A stretch of 64,000 nucleotides of DNA from Zygnema cylindricum (GCA_037447655.1 JBBHKE010000632.1:1-64000), one strand, 5' to 3'; counted from the first letter of the stretch, positions 33,246 through 45,567 are shown. A program made the numbers and translations. Notes: generated by a model not told the origin, from the letters alone.

Positions 33246-34020
33246 GATTAAAACGTGTAGATAGCTATCCTTTAGTGTGGCGCACATTAAGTAAACTGTA
33301 CGGTTCTGTCAAATGTCGGTGGCAATATCCCTCGAAGCCGGGGCTGTATTGCACAATCCTGATTCCCAGGGACCACTTTTCCACGTGGCACTCATTAGAG
33401 CAGCCGTACGAAACAAGTGGGCCTCCGTTGACGTTTGCCCTTATCCATTTCTCTTTTCCAGTAACTTTCAAAATCAAAAAACTTTGCCAGAAAGGTTTAT
33501 GCGTCTGCAAACGCTTTTCTCTGCAGCGGAATTGGAAGGGTAGAAACTTTTGTTTTACCAAAAAAAAAGTTGCAATAATAATCAATCACGACAAAACTTC
33601 TGCTGTTTAGCGGTGCAGTGCTCACGTCTGCAGCAATTATAAATCTTGTCATCACTTGTCGTTTTCTCTTTTTTTTGTTCCATAATCTCTGTCGTTTTCA
33701 TAAAAACTCTTCTCCGATTAGCATTTTCAGCGTAATTCTTTTTAGGAGACTGTCCTAAGCAGTCAAAAATCTTGCTATTTTTGTGTTTTTGCTTCGCAGT
33801 TTCTGTCGTTTCAAAACGTTCCTCGGATAAAACCATAACGGTAAAATGTCTAAACATAATTACAAAAAACTTGTTCATTAAAGAATTGTTTATCTTTGAC
33901 CATTTTTGACTGGAAACGTCCTCTCGGTCAACAAAAAAAAAAAAACGAAAAAATCTTAGCAAAAGCCAAAAAATCTTTAAAAGAGAAAACGGCCAAATAA
34001 AACTTTAATCAGCGAAAAGA
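33246..34020. other. Spacer upstream of the acyltransferase gene
   Basis: No exon of the downstream gene could be confidently placed here. Open frames on both strands overlap each other and look random. Confidence 0.3.
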
Positions 34021-34450
34021 GTGGGAGGAGAGGAGAAGGAGAGGAGAGGGAAAAACTGGCGCAGCTTTCCGTATGAAAAGGAAAAAGGAGAAAAGAGGAA
34101 GGAGAGAGGGAAGCAGCCTTGGAACAGAAAAGGTCTTTCTCCTCTTCTTCCTTTTTCCTCCTTCCTCCTTCCCTTTCTCCCTCTCCCTCTCCTTTCCCTT
34201 ATTTTGTTTCTCTTCCTCTCCTCTGAATCCCTCTCAATGGAATAGAGGGGAAGAGGAAGGGAGGGAGAGAGGAAGTGAGAGGAGAATATAGAGTAAAGAG
34301 AAAAAAAGGGAGAGAGATTCTGGAGGGAAATTTTGAGATTTTTAGTGTGGAGGGGGGTCTTTTAGTGATACAGAGGAGAGAAAGGAGGGTGGGAGAGGGA
34401 GGGAGAGAGGAGAGGGAGGGAGAAAGGAGAAGGGAGGGGCCAGGGAGGAA
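34021..34450. repeat. GA-rich / CT-rich low-complexity tract
   Basis: Purine-rich runs (gggaggagaggagaaggaga) flank a pyrimidine block at about 34135-34225. Long Arg/Glu/Gly-rich open frames here are composition artefacts. It may be an intron or 5' UTR of the next gene. Confidence 0.6.
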
Positions 34451-34474
34451 AGGAGAGCCCGCATCAAAACGCGA

Positions 34475-37400
34475 AAAACGCGCCCATCAGCGCGCGTCAA
34501 AGTCAGGCGCTGGCAAATCATCCGTTAGAAATAATCCGTCAGTTCAAAATGTACAATTATCATCCTCGGACTCGGTCACGTCTCGTTCGAATCAACGGAC
34601 GTCCATCATTTCAGGTGAAAAACCCTTTTTTTTTTAATCATCCTTTTTTTTCGCTATTTTTTCCAGGACAGTTTTGACATTTTCTTTCTGTTTTTGACAT
34701 TTTTGTCTGTTTGTGACGTTTTTTCCCTGTTTTTTTTCTGATTCAGGTTGCAGAAAAACCTAATGTTTTGGTGGAGTTAGTCGAAAATTTCACTTTACCT
34801 CTGGATTCCGACGATGATTTTTCGGGTTCTTCCTCGGAAGACCAAAAATTTGAAAGTCGAAAAACGGACGAATCTGATTCGAGCGACGAAGAATCAAAGC
34901 AAAAAAGCCCGAAACAGAAAAACGGAGAGGAAAAAGGGAAGGAGAGGATGGAAGAAAAGAAAGAAAACAAAAGGACGGAGGAAAAAGAAAGGATGGAAGG
35001 AAAGGAGAGGAGGGACGAAAAAGAAAGGAGGGAAGAAAACGAAGGTCAAGATTTGACAGAGAAAAAGGAAGCCATTCAAGAATTAGTGGATGGAAATGAA
35101 GATGATATTTTTCATGATGCTTTGGAGGAACAACATCCGGAAGAGGGAGAGGAAGAGGGAGAGGAGTTGACTTATTTTCAAACTGAAGAGAAGAACATAA
35201 AGGGTGAAAGGAACATAAAGCGTGAAGAGAATGTAAAATGTGAAGAGAAAAGAAATTGTGAAGAAGATGAATTTGGAGAAGGAGGGGAATTAGCCTCAGA
35301 GGCTCCTTTTAGTCATTTAGGCAAAGGAGAAAAATTTCGATTAAGTATTTGTGAAGCTCGTTGGTTACGAATCGTCGAATTTGAAATGAATACTCCATGG
35401 TGGCCCGAAAATTCTTCAGAAGATGAGATTCGAAAACCTCTCGACCTCCTTCAAGTTCGACTTTATAGGTACGATTTATACATAAATCTTTACCTTTTAT
35501 AACTTCTGTGTCATATTGTATTTCTTTCTGCCCATCGTTATTAGTAATAAACATTTTTTGGGCGCTCAAAACCTCTTAAATAACATTGTCAATATTTGGA
35601 TTTTTAAATTTTAGGGGAGCAAGAAAGAAGCAGTCCCACATTTCAAATTGTGACGTCACGATCGAAAATGTGGAAAGTTTTTGATGGGAACATGATGTAC
35701 ATTTGAGTGCCCGAAAAATGTGCAACGCAAATAGTGGTTGGGCAGTATACCAAATTTGTACCATGGGATAGTTCATGGTGAATTGTAATTAGAGTGACGA
35801 AATGATTAGTGTGGATTTGTATTAGTGTTGTTAATTCTAAGTCAATTTTGAATTTTGTGGCTGTTTCTGTGCTGTTTAACGAATTGGCGTTAAGAAAAAA
35901 AAATATCAAGTATTATTACGCTATTTTGTGGTAAGAGAAAAAAAAAAAACGGGCACAAAAATAACGATATTAACGCTAGTAAGAACTTAGGGTGTTGAAC
36001 TCGGTGCGGTACAAAAAAATGTTTTGTATCACGATATTACTTAAAAATCTAATAGGATGTACAACACTGCTTAAATTCATGGTTTGTTCTTTTTCTTAGT
36101 GATGTTGTAATACTACAACACTACTTATTCTTTATTCCTTTTTTTTTGTTTTTAAAAGGTGTTGTACGACTACAACACTAATTATTAATTGTTTCTTTTT
36201 CTTCTTTTTTGGACAGGTTAAAGTACGGCCGTTGTCTCGTCCTTATAAAGGCTCACACATGTGCTTGCGATCGAGTTTCCGCGGCAATTATTGCCAGTGA
36301 CCTTGTGAAGGCCCTGTGTGGCGTCACACAGCAAAAGAGTGACGTGATGCAGCAGAAAAAGACGACAGAGGAAGATAATTCATTGAGTAACACTAAAACG
36401 ACGGTGGAGGACGGGGAAAAGGAGGGAAAAAAGACAGAGGAGGAGAAGGAGAAGAGAGATATTGAGGTTCGACTGACTTGTGTAGAGGATAATGTTCCAC
36501 AAGGAAGAGGCAAAAAACCCTTTTGGGCACATGGAATTGATGTTATAGGTCGGTTGAATCTTTTTCCCTGTTTTGTTTTTTGAGTCTAGGAATAGAGAAT
36601 CGGTCGAATTATTTTCTTTTTTTCCTTTTTTTGAAAAGTGAAAAGTTAGTCGGTTCATCAAGAACCTTAAAGAAAACTCTAAAAAACATTAAAAACCGTC
36701 TATCTGCCCAACAGAATTTATGATTGTTGAAATCGACTTTTTCAAAATTCAGAGATACTTAATGTTTTCTTTTCTGTTTGGAACTCTTGTTATTGTTTAT
36801 TTGTTCATCACTAAGGAATTGACGAATTCACATAAAAGTTTCAAGTGTGCCGGTTCTGGAATAATGATTTAACAATGGAAAGTTACAACTATTTACTGTA
36901 ATCAGTATGGATATTACAAAAAGAATTATGGTGCAAAAACAACATCACTTTTCGTACTCGAAAGAAGGGCCGATTAGTATGCCTTTCAAAATAATCCGCA
37001 CTTATCTATGTGTATTTCCATGGTTTTTTTTTGTTTTTTTTTTGGAAACAGGATATGGCTTAGGCTCGAGAAGACACGCTTTATTACCTTTCAATAACAC
37101 TCAAGAAAAACGAAAATCGCAATTAATTAGAAGTGGTCTAAATCGAGAAGACACCGATGCCCTTCTGCAAGTGAGTTCCCTTTAAAAAAAAAAAAAAACA
37201 GTCATCAATTCTAGTTTCAAACTACTATCTCTTCTTCGTGAGAAATAGTCTCAGTCAATATGCAAGTAAAATCGACAGGTAAGGTTTCAAAGTTACTTTT
37301 TTTTTTGGCTTTTAACGGTCGTTTTTTTTTCTGTTTTTCGTGCTTTTCAACAGCGAGATAAACTGTAATACGGATTGTTCCCAGTAATCTTTTCAATATA

Positions 37401-39549
37401 TGTGGGATTTGTCCATTTTTATTTTTTTTGAAGCTTCAGTTCAATCGGTTGGTGAAATAACTACAACATAATTATTGTATGGAAATTTAATGGGAAATGC
37501 GGGAACAGAAATGGAAACTTGATTTATATTGACAATCGAAATTGAGGTTTGAATCTATTTTGGTGATCGAGTTTGAAGTTTCTTAGCTATTTATGGAAAC
37601 GGAAATTTGCTGAGGAGAATCTTAATTCATTTTCTTTACTGAAATTTTGAGTTTTCAATTTATTTCTGGTAGAGGAAATTGATGGACTTTGAATCTATTT
37701 TATTTATTTTATCTTTGTTTTTTTTTTGGGAAAGATTGATTTGGAAGATGGAGTTTTGGGAGCAGAAATGTACGGAGGAGAGGCTTTGTCCTACGGCAGT
37801 GATAAGCGCGTGTGCTCTGAAAGCAGCGGCTCAATGCAAAAATCTCGGAGACCGAAACGAACATTTTGGAGTTACAACTTTATTAGATTGCCGCTCGGAA
37901 TTAGAGCCGCCGATGCCACAATCGACAGTCGGTAAATTTCTCGCCTTTTTTTTACCTTTTTCTCAGTTTTTCTTGGTTTTTCTTGCTTTTCGATTTTTCT
38001 CACTTATCTCGCTTGTTTTCTCGCTTTTTCTCGGTTTTTTTCAATTTTAGTCAATCAGTTTATCGACTAATTTCGGTGAAATTGAAAATGGGTGGAGTTA
38101 CGGTTTATTCTTTTTCCCTTGCGTTATTAAAACTTGGTTATTTTTTTTGTTTTTTGTGTCAAACAGGATTCTACCATTCTGCTCTCCTTCACACTCATCA
38201 AGTGGGAGAAAATACGGACTTGTGGGATCTCGCAAGACGTTGTCAAAAATCGATGGATGGAGCTTTGAAGCATCGGAAACATTTTACCGATATGGGAGAT
38301 CTCAACATGCTTATGGCAAAGGTACAATCTTAAACTCTTGTAAGTAAAAGAGTTACACCGTGTATCGCTATTAGGGTTGATGTCCTTTTCGCCACATAAA
38401 TCAACTTTTCTTCGTGATCACTTGTTTAATTTTCTTTTGGAAACAGCCAATCGCAAGGCAAAATTTTTATCTTTCCACAGTTGTCAGATTAGTAATCTGA
38501 CAAGTGTGTACGGAGAAAATTGAGTTTAAAAGCCGAAAAATGCATTAATAAAGGGGAGACATGCTGGACTAAAGATGTGAATTATCATACGTGCATCTTG
38601 TCGTAGAATGTCTGTATTTTCCATTATCGTGACATTTCCGTTCCGTTATGGCTGACTGGATTTACAGGCTATGCAACATCCTAATCTGACTCCTGCCTCT
38701 TCTTTAAGAACTTCGCTAGTTTCCATTTTTTGGAGCATGCAGCACGAAAACATGCAGGTCAGTTTGTCTTTCTTTATCTTTCTTTTTCTTTCTTTTCCTT
38801 TTTACTTTTTACTTTATTCTTCCTTATTCGAAACGCTATATGTGGTTTCCTTCTACTACTATACGTGTGTATACCCATACTATACCGTTTAATACGCATA
38901 GTTTCCGGTTGTTTTCGCACATTTGAACTATCAGAGAGAGAAAATGGCTTGTCTTTTTTCTGCACATTATCACCATTTTACTGAAGATAAGGGAGAGACA
39001 AGGAAAAGGACATTTTAGAATAGTTTTCCTGCCTCTTCTACAAGTTTGCGGAAGTAAACGGTGAATTGTTATCAGTGTTAGTTGCAGTAGTTTGGTGTCT
39101 GTTTTTCTAGCCCCTGACCATAAAATAGTGTTATAAATACTAATTGTTTTTTTTGGGTTTGCTGAATGCCAATTCGGTAGACGGTTGAAAATCGTCCATG
39201 TCGCTTGAATCCAAAGTAGAATTAATAACACAAAAATTACTATATATATTACATGACTATGTAATATATAACTAAATATTAGATAACTGACCATTGCGTA
39301 ACTATATATTTCTAATAGCGATTGACGGTGTAATTGTATGAGCAGAAATACGCAGAAACACTTGGAATCGAAGATTACGTCGGTTGTGCGTCGATTCACG
39401 GAGTCGGTCCCTGTCTCGGAATTTTCGATTCGATTCGAGAAGACGGTCTCCATTTGGCGAATGTATACGCAACTCCGTTATTTACGAGAGGACAAATGAA
39501 AGAAGTCGTGTGCTCGATGATGGACTTCCTCAAATCGGCAACTGTTTGA
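34475..39549 (+). CDS. Condensation-domain (CoA-dependent acyltransferase-like) protein, eight exons, 5' end unresolved
   Basis: Resembles the plant condensation/alcohol-acetyltransferase-like family, which uses an HxxxD-type centre to move acyl groups. Predicted exons are (34475)-34614, 34747-35468, 36217-36548, 37052-37170, 37766-37931, 38167-38321, 38668-38757 and 39346-39549; phases agree throughout. Recognised blocks in order are SRLVRINGRPSFQ, KAHTCACDRVSA (active-site region), VPQGRGKKPFWAHGIDVIGY, LCPTAVISACALKAAAQC, FGVTTLLDCRSELEPPMP, FYHSALLHTHQVGENTDLW, ALKHRKHFTDMGDLNMLM, NLTPASSLRTSLVSIFW and IEDYVGCASIHGVGPC. Two acidic/lysine-rich inserts, about 150 residues in exon 2 and about 50 in exon 3, are absent from the family as I know it. 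The N-terminal exon with the usual WCKAVPGGTG-like start was not found, so the gene is incomplete as predicted. Confidence 0.78.
35780..36200. repeat. MITE debris and short hairpins in an intron
   Basis: A left terminus-like tcatggtgaattgtaattag (TA family) is at about 35773-35795. Two small hairpins, gttgtaatactacaac and gttgtacgactacaac, each followed by acacta, recall the hAT-like terminus tgtacaacacta. No complete element. Confidence 0.4.
38356..38560. mobile_element. MITE in an acyltransferase intron
   Basis: Begins caccgtgtatcgctattagg after TA (38354-38355) and carries the gtgtgtacggagaaaattg arm of the 33049-33245 family. It sits between the sixth and seventh predicted exons. The right end is degenerate. 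Confidence 0.55.
39057..39330. mobile_element. TA-flanked MITE adjoining a 3' splice site
   Basis: Left end aacggtgaattgttatcagt and right end ctaatagcgattgacggtg lie between TA at 39055-39056 and 39331-39332. Its right end is 15 bp from the last acyltransferase exon (39346). The terminal repeat contains ttctaat, a good match to a branch-point CTRAY signal about 30 bp upstream of the exon. Confidence 0.75.
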
Positions 39550-39599
39550 AGATCGTCTTTATGTCGTTACCTTTTTTTTTTTTTGAGCAGATGATGGTT

Positions 39600-39796
39600 A
39601 TACCATTTCTTTTCGTTTCTTTCCTTCCTTTCCCTTCTTTTCACTTCCTTGCCCTTCCCTTCCCTTCCCCTTCCTTTCCCTTCCTTTCCTTTCCCTTCCC
39701 TTCCCTCCCTTCCCTTCCTTTCCCTTCCCTTCCCTTACTTTCCCTTCCCTTCCCTTCCCTTCACTTCCCTTCCCTTCCCTTCCCTTCCCTTCCTGG
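39600..39796. repeat. (CCCTT)n microsatellite
   Basis: Nearly pure cccttcccttcc repeats for about 190 bp, starting about 60 bp after the acyltransferase stop. Glycine/lysine/glutamate-rich frames on the minus strand and Pro/Ser/Leu frames on the plus strand are artefacts of it. Confidence 0.95.
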
Positions 39797-39906
39797 CTAA
39801 ACAAAAACAGTCCTTAGTGAACGAAAATGCGTGTATGGCCATAACAATATGACATGAGCAGTCGATAGTGACGGTTTGCTTCGGTGGGTTGGGCGTGTGT
39901 CTGCAG

Positions 39907-42900
39907 TGAACCGCAAGGTGATAGTGAAGATGCTGCAGCGCTACGGCGTGGAGGTGACTGCCCTGCCAAGCGGCGTGCAGGCGGTAGAGCAGCTCAGGCC
40001 GCCGCACAACGTGGACTGCGTGCTCATGGACGTGCAGGTAAACCGGAGGAGAGAGAGAAGGAGAGAGGGCAAAAGCATGAAATAGAGATGCTTGCGTGCG
40101 CTAGACAGACTTTAGGAACAGGAAATTAAGTTCTCTCTCTCTCGCTCACTTCTCCACACTTCCTTTCCATCCATTCCTTCATGATTTGATGGAGATTTTT
40201 CCTTGGATAGTATGGAGTTGACGCTGTTCCATAATTGTCGCATAAGTACCTCACAGAACAACATGTGACCGAGTGTAGAAATGATGCACGGAAAGTGTTG
40301 CCGTCGGACGTTCTTCATTTTTCTCGCAAAGATGGAGTATTTTGGTGGTTAATTCAATTGAGTCGGCAAAAGCGCCACCAAGGATGGTTGAAGAGGAAAA
40401 GACAAACCGGGATGGTAAAGCATTGGTCAATGTCTTCAAAAAATTTGAGTCGAAGTTCGTAAAGGAAAGAGCTTAATGTATGAGAACATGAGGAACCTTA
40501 GTGTCTTACAAATCTGTGCATATTTGCGTCCTGCATGTTTTGCATTATGTTACGGAGATAGCAATCAGTCATGCTACAATATTACAGTGTGATCTAAAAG
40601 GAAAACTTGATCAATAGCTTTGTGGCCCTTGAGGGTCAAGTGCTCTCCATAAACTGGTAAAAGACAAACGTAAAGGCTGCCCTTCAAAATGAACGGACGT
40701 CCCAGGCAAAAACCTTGCTTCTAATTGCTGGTCTGGCGACGTCGTGTAGACAGTTTTTGGCAAGAAGATAATGTTGGGATGGACGAAGAATCCATTCATC
40801 CCAAAATTCTTGGAACATGGAGCCAGTATCTACCAACACATGCATATCCTATTAGGACATTGTGAAAGCTTATGAAAGGTTTTAATGGGGCGGTTGTGTT
40901 GGAAATTATGGATCTTAGGTGTGTGTAATCACGTTTCGAATCTTCTTGCTTATATACGAGGTTAATAGGTCTAGCACTTTGTCCATTTCATGGTCAAACC
41001 AAGCATAACTGGTTTTTCAACGCTTTTTTGTTTAAGGTCAGCTTCAACAGTTTGAACAACTTGGGTTTGGCAGTTTTTTAAATCACATGAATCAGTTTTA
41101 TAAAGTCAAACCCTGTTTGAATTGGCATATGGCACAGAGTAAGATAGCTATTGTTGTACGAACATGCGGAATTGAGTTCCTATTTTCAGTGCAATTGGTG
41201 CAAAAAACTACGGGCAACGAGACTAGGGGTTTTCAGAAGTTTTTTTGTTTGAAGTTGTAGCAGTTAGTAGGGCTCAATTTGGGTTAATGTTTTTTTCTCC
41301 ACTTTTTCTCCACTTAAAACATCTTTTCTCCGTACATACGTGTCGGACTAAGGATCTGACGGTTGCGATTGAAAGGCAAGATTCTCAGCTTCCGGTTGGC
41401 GGTCTCAAATTGAAAATCGGACAAATGTGTACGGAGAAAAGATGTTTTTAAGTGGCGGAAAAATTGTTTACACCAATAGCGATACATGGTGTACACTAAT
41501 CATTATTAGTGTTATTTTTTTTTTTGCCACTTAAAATATATTTTTTTCGTGCACACTTGTTGGATTGTCAATCCAATGGTGGCTATTAGAAGGCAACGTT
41601 CTCACTTTCTTATTGATATTCTCCGATTGACAATCCAACAAGTGTGCACGAAGAAAAGATGTTTTAACAGAACGGTTTAGTTTGGTTCTCAAAATTCATG
41701 AAGAGTTAGGGCGAAAAAGGATGAATTTTTAAATAATTTTCTCCAAGACTTGAATTTGTCCAATGCTGTGGTCGCTGTCAATTTCTGTATGGCTTAGTTC
41801 TTGCCCTTTTTCAACGACTTTTGTCTGACATGAGACTTTTTTTGGCTGCTGGGGCCTGCATACAAATTTTCACCAAGTGTGTGGTGGTGAACTTTCACAA
41901 ATGTAATACGATTACATTTGACCTTCTTTTGTGCTCTCAGGAGAGGAAACTCTCTCTCTCTGTTTCTTCTGAAGGGAAGACAACCTGGACATGACTTTTG
42001 CAAAGGTTTGACTAGCAACGGCAGTCAGTGAAGTTGTAAGTCTTTTGCGACAACTTGTTTCCTTGAAGGCGCCATCATCCCCAAAATGGGATATGTGGGA
42101 GCAATCTGGAAACTGTCTAAGAATTTCCATCTTCAGCTGAAGTGGATGTCACGTAGATCTTTCAAACACATTATGGTGTGATTTGACAATGATCCTAGGT
42201 GATTCTGGTCTCTATTTTGAGATTTTTTGACGAGGCTGTAGCTGACCAGTCCCTGTGAGTTTCGGGGCACGGCTGAGTTAAAATTTTATCCAGAAGGGAA
42301 GTTGTCGCAGGGGACGATCCGTGTTTTTTTCAGTCTTTGTGAGGATATGGGTCAAAGATAGAAGGAATCAGGAGAAGATTTTCTACTTGTGATGGTGGGC
42401 AACAATTTGTAGGTTTCTTATGCGGCACTGAAATATGACAAGTTCTGAAGTCTGTGATTGGTGGGCAGATGTTTATAAGTTTTCTGGATGAGGGTGCGAT
42501 TCACCGATGGTTTTGAGTGAATATTGAGGTCAAACAGCCTCTGAGGCAGTTGCAGCAATCCATTTTTTGAGACTGCTTAGAGTGGAGGTGTACAAATCTC
42601 ATAGCCTCAAGTCTTGTTATCCACGCTTATTATGGTGTTACAATCATATCAACCTCTCCTTCTCCCTCGAATGTTCACTCCGTTCTTGCTAACTTTTTTC
42701 AATCTACAGACATGAATTGCAAGTTCTAATTATCTGCAACGACCCATTGCACCACAGTCAACTCTATGTCTTTTTTGGTCACAACCAGCTGCAATTTTGA
42801 CAGCGGCTATCTTGTCCAGTCACCTTTTTCTTTTTCTTTTCGTTAAACGTCGTTGTTCTTGTTGTTTTTTCTTGCGAGCAGATGCCGGAAATGGATGGAT

Positions 42901-43160
42901 TTGAGGCGACGCGATTGCTGAGACAGATGGAGGCTCAGGCTCCCAATGCTCGCCACGTGGCAATTGTGGCTTTGACAGCGGATGTTTTGACAGAGACTCG
43001 AGAGCGATGCAAAAAGGCGGGAATGGACGGCTTTATGACAAAACCAATCGACGAAGAACAGCTTTATCGAGTTCTCTCAACATTTTTCAAGGGAAATCAG
43101 AATAAACAGCCCATTCCTATGGCCCCCCACCACCCATTGGAGCAAGCTCCCTTAAGTTAG
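39907..43160 (+). CDS. Receiver domain of a cytokinin-receptor-type hybrid histidine kinase (partial, two exons)
   Basis: Exons 39907-40037 and 42882-43160 join in phase 0 across a 2.84-kb intron. They encode NRKVIVKMLQRYGVEV... and CVLMDVQ|MPEMDGFEATRLL, then IVALTADVLTETRERC, KAGMDGFMTKP and EEQLYRVLSTFF. The phosphoacceptor Asp is in LMDVQMPEMDG and the conserved Lys in MTKP. The acidic VDDN strand expected before NRKV must be in an upstream exon, since this exon starts in phase 1; I could not find it. No CHASE, histidine-kinase or ATPase exon is visible in the window. The first exon is distinctly GC-rich relative to its surroundings. The family normally relays phosphate to HPt proteins. 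This may be a gene fragment or a small response regulator. Confidence 0.75.
41240..41491. mobile_element. MITE in the receiver-gene intron
   Basis: Right end caccaatagcgatacatggtg before TA. Inverted arms cttaaaacatcttttctccg and cggagaaaagatgttttta enclose a loop. Same family as 33049-33245. Confidence 0.65.
41495..41675. mobile_element. Second hairpin MITE, end to end with the previous one
   Basis: Begins cactaatcattattagtgtt after the shared TA (41492-41493). Arms with cgtgcacacttgttggattg and caatccaacaagtgtgcacg form a near-perfect inverted repeat around about 70 bp. Confidence 0.6.
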
Positions 43161-44437
43161 TAGTAGATGCATTGCTTGACATGTTGCAGCATGTCTTGTC
43201 ACACAAATTATGTATTCCGAGTTTTGAGGCAGTTAGGACTTTTAGTAGCTGATATGAAGATGGCAATTCAAAGTTTCAATTCGTGTTTGTTTTTTGTTTT
43301 GGAAATGGTAGGTGCTAGAGGAAGTGTGAAGGATTTCACGTGTGACTTTGCTCGAGTCAGTTAGGAGATTCACTTCGTTGGAGATTTTTCTAGGATGGTA
43401 GTATTTGTTCTAAAGCTTTGCTTTGGGTGTATGCTATTTATATAGGAAGCAGAAAGTGTTTTCCATCTTCGATTCAAGCACGAAGTCAGTATGTATTTTT
43501 TTTGTAGGAATTGCTATTTAATGGTTCTTTCATCAATTTCACGTAGTTACTACTGAGGAGTAGGACGTTTAGACATTTAGAATCAGAATTGGATTTTTTG
43601 GTCATGCTTAAACAAGCATGTATTTGCCCGCTTCCGAAGTTTACACATACGATGACTACGGATGTTAATAATTGTCAGAATGAAGGCAATGGACCAACAC
43701 CGCAAAGCGGAATTTATTTTTATTCTGACATACTTTGATGCTGAAGATAATCCTTCTTCAAATTGTGATTTTCTTTTTTGATTGGAGTTTTCTCCAATAA
43801 TTGTGTTAATATTATGGTTTTGCAATTTAGTATTGATATGATGCTTGGTTTATTGATGTTTTTCTGTTGAAGTTGTTGCCACGGCATTCGACTGAATGTT
43901 ATTTCCTTAAAATTGCCTGCAGACTGTTTGTTCTGGTTTTCTGATAAAGAAAAAGTTATCAGAAGTGATAACTGAGAGGCTGAAAATGTTGGCAGGTATG
44001 GGCTGTTATATTGGTATGCTTTTCTTCATTACAAAGTCCATATTAATATGCTGGCTGGTTAGTCATACAGCTATTGTGATGCGAGTCATTTGAAAGTTGC
44101 AACACAGTTACAAAATTATGCTAGATGTCGTAGAGCTCGTACTATACTGCAGTACAAGTTCGCTGTCTAATGCTTGATTAGCTGGATAAGGCGCGATCCA
44201 TATGAACTCGTTTTCAATGACGAAGCGTATCAGATTTGTAGAAACGTCGGTTAAGAACCGGTAGACTTTGAAATAATGTTTCATCAATTCCAGAAAAATG
44301 TCAGGTGTTGTTGACGCATGAGTAGTAATAGTTTATACCGTTGTTCCACCAGGCGTTGCCAGATATTGTACGAACACGTTTAGTGGCATTAACATTTTGA
44401 CCAATTTGCCATCAAAGTCGTGCCAGAAAAACACCTC
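43161..44437. other. 3' flank of the receiver gene and spacer
   Basis: AT-rich; the first few hundred bases are likely 3' UTR. No further exon or transposon terminus until 44438. Confidence 0.4.
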
Positions 44438-44693
44438 TTAGGGTATGTCCCCATGTGCATACGTAAGGGTTTTTTTCTGTCGTTTTCCTGTAAAACTTAG
44501 CGCCGTACTGCCTAAGTTGCAACCGTACGAAGGAATCTCAAATTTATAGAGTACAATTTGCGTCATCCTCGAACTTAGGATGTACGAAAATTTGTCGTCT
44601 TGTGTTTTTCGACCCACTTCCACGACAAAAAACGTCATCTTCAACCTTACGTTTAAAACACATGCGCGATGTGTTTTAAAACTAGCTATTTTC

Positions 44694-45567
44694 TAGTGTT
44701 GTGTATCGGTAAAAAACTTATCGCGGTAACACCGATACCGATAGTTATCGGTTATCGAACGGTCAACGCTCCCGATATATTTGTACTTTCTGTACTTTGT
44801 GTCCGGAGTGCTTTCTGTCCGGTAAACTGAACGGTAAATTTACGATAAATGTACGGTTTTTTACGGGAAATGTACGGAATTTGACGAAAAAATACGTTGC
44901 ACTTGGTAGTACTTTTTGGGCGGTTAACTGAACATAAATTTTACGGGAACGCACGGAATTGAACTCATAAACTGATTATCATAGAACGGTAAAAAGACGG
45001 CGGACACAAAGTACAACGGATGCAAAATAACATTATGCGCGCCGCCGAAATCGAACGGACGAATTTCAATGAGAAAATACGAGCGGACGGTTAGCGTGAG
45101 CCCCAACATCTCGGAATGGCTTTTTTGGCGGCTTTTGAAAAAAAGTCCAAGGATTGACACGTGGCAGATTTCCAGTGGACCCCAAAAAAGAAAGGGACAA
45201 AGCCACGGCGTCGGATGTGAAAGGTACATCGTTTTAGCTGGAGCCGTACTAAAGCCGTACATATCTAATGTCGGCTACTGTACTTTCGGCTTGTACAAAT
45301 GATCTGATTGGTAGGTACCTCAGGGGTTGTGAGTAGGGCACATCGGGAGAATAAGACGTACAGATGAGTGTACATGCCGTACATTTATATGTACGGTCCG
45401 TACAGTTATCGCCAATAGTTATCGTTATCGGCATTATCGCCAATAAGTAGGCGATATTATCGGCAATAAGACCGATAGCGATATATCGTACCAATATATC
45501 GATTATTGGGTCCCCGAAAAAAGGCCCATATCGATTATCGGCAAATCCTTACCGATACACAACACTA
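44694..45567. mobile_element. hAT-like MITE, 874 bp, perfect 8-bp target duplication
   Basis: Termini tagtgttgtgtatcggtaa and ttaccgatacacaacacta are perfect inverted repeats. The 8-bp duplication ctattttc is exact at 44686-44693 and 45568-45575, the hallmark of the hAT superfamily. Subterminal ATTATCGGCAATA-like repeats are dense. No transposase. Confidence 0.95.

Noticed and set aside
33582-33962. 126-codon minus-strand frame
   Set aside because: Phe/Lys/Thr-rich from AT-rich DNA, no domain, no splice context; likely random.
34021-34440. Arg/Glu/Gly-rich coding exon before the acyltransferase
   Set aside because: Pure purine-rich low-complexity DNA; all frames are open by composition and none matches the family's N-terminus.
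37735-37930. Alternative frame IDLEDGVLGAEMYGGEALSY for the fifth acyltransferase exon
   Set aside because: Open by chance. The other frame gives LCPTAVISACALKAA and FGVTTLLDCRSELEPP, matches the family, and is in phase with both neighbours.
39598-39852. Gly/Lys/Glu-rich and Pro/Ser-rich open frames
   Set aside because: Produced by translation of the (CCCTT)n microsatellite.
40611-40799. Retroelement protein fragment in the receiver intron
   Set aside because: Short minus-strand frame FFVHPNIIFLPKTVYT looked protein-like, but no family match could be named and no neighbouring element structure supports it.
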